Below the pieces are notes generated by a model. The model was not told the DNA's origin and did not search any database. It saw nothing but the letters and a program-made list of their open reading frames with translations. Positions 60,893 to 64,000 of a stretch of DNA of 64,000 nt are shown here, piece after piece; position 1 is the stretch's first letter; each line of letters starts with the position of its first letter. Origin of the DNA: Globisporangium splendens (taxonomy: Eukaryota; Oomycota; Peronosporomycetes; Pythiales; Pythiaceae); contig VFIW01000068.1 of the NCBI GenBank assembly GCA_006386115.1, forward strand, positions 124,001 to 188,000. Reading direction: 5' to 3'. The position numbers and the translations under genes were made by a program.

Positions 60893-61407
60893 TGTTATGA
60901 TTCCTGTCGCTACTTACAAATGAACCCCAAGGGATCCTACACGTTTTATAACTAAAACCTAAACATACACAATAAAACCTATGAATCTGATATATAAAAC
61001 CTTGGGTACACTGACGTTGAACCTACGGGATCTTCTAGAAGCTTGAACTTCAAGTCTTGTATAAATCCCTGCAAAGTGATTGGCTCGCGCCACTCACTCC
61101 AGGTGGCAGAGACACGTCGGTCTCGTCGCCAGCCAGTTTCCCAAGCAGGAACCATCACTCAGTACTTGATTAGTACATGGATGTCATCGCTCTGTACTGA
61201 TTAGTACATGAGAACAACATTCTGCACTGATCAGCACAGAGAACACTCGTGACGTCATCGAATGACGTCACACGTGCATGTGGGGACTGTATTACTGTAA
61301 TCCCTTTGTCATTTGTGTCTCCACAATGCACGCTGAAGGTGGTGTGTGGCAGACTAGATCTGGGGACAGATCCACCTTCATGTAATGGCTGGTTATGGCC
61401 CATTACA
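60893..61407 (-). repeat. Truncated LTR in inverted orientation (515 bp)
   Basis: On the minus strand it starts TGTAATGGGCC at 61407 and matches the LTR for about 515 bases up to AGGAATCATAACA. The last roughly 135 bases are missing. It therefore forms a large inverted repeat with the adjacent 3' LTR of copy B. It abuts integrase fragment D, which begins at 61408. Confidence 0.9.
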
Positions 61408-62688
61408 TGGCCGACACTCGAGAAAGATGTGCGGGCATATGTTCTGAGTTGTGGCACGTGTGCGAGATGGAAGTCCAACAGCTTAAAGAAGAATGGCAAG
61501 ATGATGCCTATTCCCGTTCCAAGCGAATGTTGGGAAGTGGTGTCTATGGATTTCGTCGTTGGCCTGCCGGTAGCAAATGGTTTCGACGCCATCATGACAG
61601 TGGTGGACAAACTGTCAAAGCGTCCTAAGTATGCGCCAACGCACGCTACAGCTGATGCCGAAGAGGTAGCGCGACTCTCCTTTGAGACGGTTGTACGTCA
61701 GCATGGGCTGCCCAAGGTTATAATCAGTGATCGAGACCCTAAGTTCACGTCGAACTTTTGGAAATCGCTCATGTCAATTATGGGTGTAAAACTGTCAATG
61801 ACGACAGCTCACCGAGCTCAAGCCGATGGACAAACGGAACGGCAAAACCTTGTCCTTGAAGATGCTTTACGCTGCATGGTTTCATACCATGGCGACGATT
61901 GGGCAACTCACCTTGGAACAGTTGAGTATGCTCATGCAACTTTAGTGAACGCATCCACAAAGATGTCTCCATTTGAAATCGACACGGGTCGCAAGGTGAG
62001 CAACATTATTGCTCAACATCAAGCCAATATTGAAGTGCCCCTTGCTGAGTTCGCCAAGAAATTTGCGCAAGACCGTCAGAAATTGGTCGAGTTAGCTCGC
62101 CAAAACCTAATGGATGCTCAGGAACGTCAGAAACAATACTACGATCATAAGAGACGAGAGGTCACCTTCAAGGTCGATGACTTAGTGATGTTGGACACAA
62201 AGAACGTTCCATTGAAGCACGTGACGAAAGGAGTCAACATGAAGCAAGCCAAATTGTCAGCCAAGAAGATCGGACCGTTTGAGATCCAGGAAATGATCAA
62301 TGATAACGTAGCCAAGTTAGCATTACCACGGTATCTCAAGTGCCTTCACCCCAGTTTCAATATCGAGCTGTTAAGCCATTTCGTACCAAAGCCCTCGAAA
62401 TTTGGCAATCGTCCAATTCCAAAAGCCACGCCGGTGATACTTGAAGACGTAACTGGTGAAGAGTTCCACATTGTGGAAAGTTTGCTGAAGAAAAGAATGT
62501 TCAACCGAAAGCAGGAGTGGCTCGTCCAATGGCATGGCCTTCCCGCGCATGAGAGCACTTGGGAACGCGAAAGAGATATCAAGCACGTTTCGCATTGGCA
62601 GGATCTTTTGCAAAACTTCAAACATCGCCAACACGAAGTCAACTCCGGAGAATGTGAGGATCGGGCGGCACCGACCGATCCGACGTAA
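61408..62688 (+). CDS. Integrase and chromodomain of fragment D (5' truncated)
   Basis: The frame is open from within the LTR, but element sequence starts at WPTLEKDVRAYVLSCGTC (61408), at the last part of the integrase zinc-binding unit. The DDE core is present (MDFVVGLP, SDRDPKFTSNFWKS, HRAQADGQTERQN, VLEDALRCMV). The C-terminal module follows (QKQYYDHKRREVTFKVDDLV, KIGPFEIQEMI, CLHPSFNIELL). It ends with a chromodomain (EEFHIVESLLKKRMFNRKQE, LVQWHGLPAHESTWERERDI) and stops at TAA 62686. It belongs to a different family from A/B integrase. The piece missing between RNase H of fragment C and this start is roughly 80 residues. Confidence 0.85.
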   Translation, partial: WPTLEKDVRAYVLSCGTCARWKSNSLKKNGKMMPIPVPSECWEVVSMDFVVGLPVANGFDAIMTVVDKLSKRPKYAPTHATADAEEVARLSFETVVRQHGLPKVIISDRDPKFTSNFWKSLMSIMGVKLSMTTAHRAQADGQTERQNLVLEDALRCMVSYHGDDWATHLGTVEYAHATLVNASTKMSPFEIDTGRKVSNIIAQHQANIEVPLAEFAKKFAQDRQKLVELARQNLMDAQERQKQYYDHKRREVTFKVDDLVMLDTKNVPLKHVTKGVNMKQAKLSAKKIGPFEIQEMINDNVAKLALPRYLKCLHPSFNIELLSHFVPKPSKFGNRPIPKATPVILEDVTGEEFHIVESLLKKRMFNRKQEWLVQWHGLPAHESTWERERDIKHVSHWQDLLQNFKHRQHEVNSGECEDRAAPTDPT

Positions 62689-62892
62689 GCAAACGACGTC
62701 AACAGGATCAGTCGGCACGCCAACGTAAACCCATGTGATCAACGCAATCACACGCATTCAGACCCAACTGTATAGGATTTTGTATGTGCATATTCAGATA
62801 CATAGTACCAGACGTAGGACACTGTCCAGTCATGCATACGAGTGGTTGAGAGCGTAGGGGACAAACGAATGGAGAAGAAAAAGGAAAGCTCT

Positions 62893-63040
62893 GACACAAC
62901 GATCAATAAAGCTCACTTCACGTTTTACCAAACAACAACGACAACGCTTCCAAGACACAACTAACCGACTAACCGACTGTGCACGCCGACAAGACTCCGA
63001 TTAACCGAAAACAGTCAGTAGAGCAGACCCTACATCAACA
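62893..63040 (+). repeat. Possible short LTR of fragment D
   Basis: Begins TGACACAACG after a purine-rich tract, contains AATAAA and a tandem ACTAACCGACTAACCGACT, and ends CATCAACA one base before the host CGAAG. Only one copy is present in the window, so LTR status cannot be confirmed. Confidence 0.35.
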
Positions 63041-63041
63041 G

Positions 63042-64000
63042 CGAAGTGATGATGCTCGAGCATCAGCTCCAAACATCTGAGAAGAACAAGGCGTTGTTGC
63101 TCACAGAATGTGCTCAACTGCAAGAAGAAAAAGCAACACATGAACAGCATGTTTCGCAGCTGAATATCCAAGTGTGCACTCTGCAAAAGAAATTGAGGAG
63201 AATGTGCTCGCAACTGAGAAAATCAAGCAGGATTACGTGAAGGAGCTTGAAGAAATGAGAAGCGAGCACTCGAATGATCTACATCGGCTTCGCCAGGACC
63301 ATGCGAAAGCCGTTGAGGACTTGAAAGCAACCCAGAAAAAGTACATCGATTTTTTGAAAAAGGAGACGTCTGAAGTTCAACTGGGAGCTGAGAGCACCAG
63401 TCTTAGAGCGCACGAATTGGAGAAGCAGGTTGGCATGACGCTCATTACGTTTTGGTGTCTGCGGGGTATGATATTAACATTTTGGCATTTGTAGCTGAAC
63501 GATGCTGCACTTCAGGCGAGACATTGGAAAGGCGTGGCCAAGCGCAGCGTAGAAGAGCTGAAGGTATGTTCGATTTTAGTCTGCCACCTCAAACGAATAT
63601 GCTTTGTCTTACGAACGTGACATCTTTCGGCATGTGCGTGTGAGTAGTGTGCAGTCAAATTCTTCAATAGCGACGTTGGAGACGAAGATTACAACTTTGC
63701 AAGGCGATAAGGTGGGTAGTTGCTTTGTTCTTTTTGTGTACTTCGAGCTTATAAGAATGGTCATCTTGTTACATGTGCTGCCTGTAGAATGAGCTGGGGA
63801 CAGAAATCGATGCACTTCAACGCCAACTTGGCCTTCAGAAAGAGAAAACAATGCAGCAAGTAGGCAAAGTTGAGCGAGAGATGCTGAAGAAGCAGCAACA
63901 GTTGGAAGCTCAAAATCCGGCACTTCAAAAACGCACCAACGCGCTTCAAGAAAAGTCAAAGCAGATCGAGGCGGAAAATGCACAACGAGCACCCGCAATT
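63042..64000 (+). pseudogene. 3' part of the split coiled-coil gene (continues past the window)
   Basis: The protein resumes at GAA 63043 as EVMMLEHQLQTSEKNKALLL, in the frame left at 41,688. One base appears to be missing in CAAAAGAAATTG near 63,183, after which the next frame continues as KEIEENVLATEKIKQDYVKE. Exons: 63042-63428, 63495-63563 (LNDAALQARHWKGVAKRSVE), 63655-63711 (SNSSIATLETKITTLQGDK) and 63788 to the window end (NELGTEIDALQRQLGLQKEK). Splice sites are intact and in phase, and the protein is coiled coil throughout. Good splice sites beside a disrupted frame suggest recent loss. Confidence 0.7.

Larger units (their letters stand above)
41690..63041. mobile_element. Nested LTR-retrotransposon island, about 21.35 kb
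   Basis: The island is flanked by CGAAG on both sides (41685-41689 and 63042-63046) and interrupts a coiled-coil gene between a G of GAA and the next codon. It contains two chromovirus copies in the plus orientation, a minus-strand fragment of a second Ty3/gypsy family, a truncated inverted LTR, and a plus-strand integrase-chromodomain fragment. The five LTR copies of the A/B family lack matching target duplications of their own. The CGAAG repeat is offset by one base from the TG and CA termini at each end, so its meaning as a target-site duplication is likely but not proved. Confidence 0.8.
61408..63041 (+). mobile_element. Integrase-chromodomain fragment D with possible short 3' LTR
   Basis: The coding part is followed by about 200 non-coding bases, a purine tract GGAGAAGAAAAAGGAAAG (62873-62890), and a TG...CA segment of 148 bases (62893-63040) containing AATAAA. 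The segment may be this family's 3' LTR. The element ends directly at the host sequence CGAAG. The upstream part of the element is missing here. Confidence 0.65.

Noticed and set aside
61170..61610. 146-codon minus-strand ORF starting in fragment D and entering the inverted LTR
   Set aside because: It joins out-of-frame integrase complement to the small LTR ORF by chance at the junction.
1..64000. CRISPR arrays, rRNA genes, bacterial operons
   Set aside because: No regularly spaced direct repeats of CRISPR type, no rRNA-like sequence, and gene structure is eukaryotic throughout.

Overview
The window looks like nuclear DNA from an oomycete, probably one with flagellate zoospores. Genes are close together on both strands and are interrupted by short introns of about 50-100 bases that mostly start GTA(C/T)GT or GTGxGT and end in YAG. 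The gene set is eukaryotic: trimethylguanosine synthase, WDR24, XRN2-type nuclease, glucosidase II beta, SDF2, a RasGEF and a CFAP77-like axonemal protein. The serine- and glutamine-rich tracts, GYGG/RGG tails, decayed kinase and ankyrin-like remnants and Ty3/gypsy chromoviruses also fit an oomycete. The species cannot be named from the sequence alone.

Bases 1-41,180 are mostly gene space. In order they hold the 3' end of an unknown gene (+), TGS1 (-), a SEL1-repeat protein with a damaged N-terminus (+), WDR24 (-, 8 exons), a small unknown basic protein (+), a coiled-coil protein (-), a leucyl/phenylalanyl-tRNA-protein transferase-like protein (+), a RasGEF (-), an unknown charged protein (+), an F-box-like membrane protein (-), a NIFK-type nucleolar RRM protein (-), a CFAP77-like protein (+), glucosidase II beta (+), XRN2/Rat1 (-), a short-chain dehydrogenase (-), SDF2 (+) and a PDZ-UBA protein (-). 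Gene-poor stretches (9.1-10.3, 11.8-14.1, 18.7-21.1, 23.4-25.5, 30.0-31.5 and 34.8-35.8 kb) hold microsatellites, hairpins and decayed gene pieces. Three of the genes (SEL1-like, glucosidase II beta, SDF2) point to the ER folding and degradation system.

Bases 41,181-64,000 are one coiled-coil gene split by an island of about 21.35 kb of LTR retrotransposons. Its reading frame stops at a GAA codon at 41,686 and resumes in frame at GAA 63,043, with CGAAG on both sides. The island holds two copies (A, 41,691-49,323; B, 53,241-60,892) of one chromovirus with about 650-base LTRs, pieces of a second Ty3/gypsy family (C, 49,324-53,240, minus strand; D, 61,408-63,041, plus strand) and a truncated inverted LTR (60,893-61,407). 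C carries gag-protease-RT-RNase H and lacks integrase; D carries only integrase plus chromodomain. The simplest reading is one older element broken by LTR insertions and then rearranged by an inversion between opposed LTRs.

The most unusual object is a long antisense reading frame in the A/B chromovirus. It runs from the 3' LTR back through the integrase-chromodomain linker and encodes a coiled-coil protein (388 codons, uninterrupted in B). Where it overlaps the sense frame, the A/B differences fall mainly on antisense third positions, as expected if the antisense protein is the constrained one. Several otherwise good genes and elements carry one-base indels, so sequencing error and true decay both have to be kept in mind.
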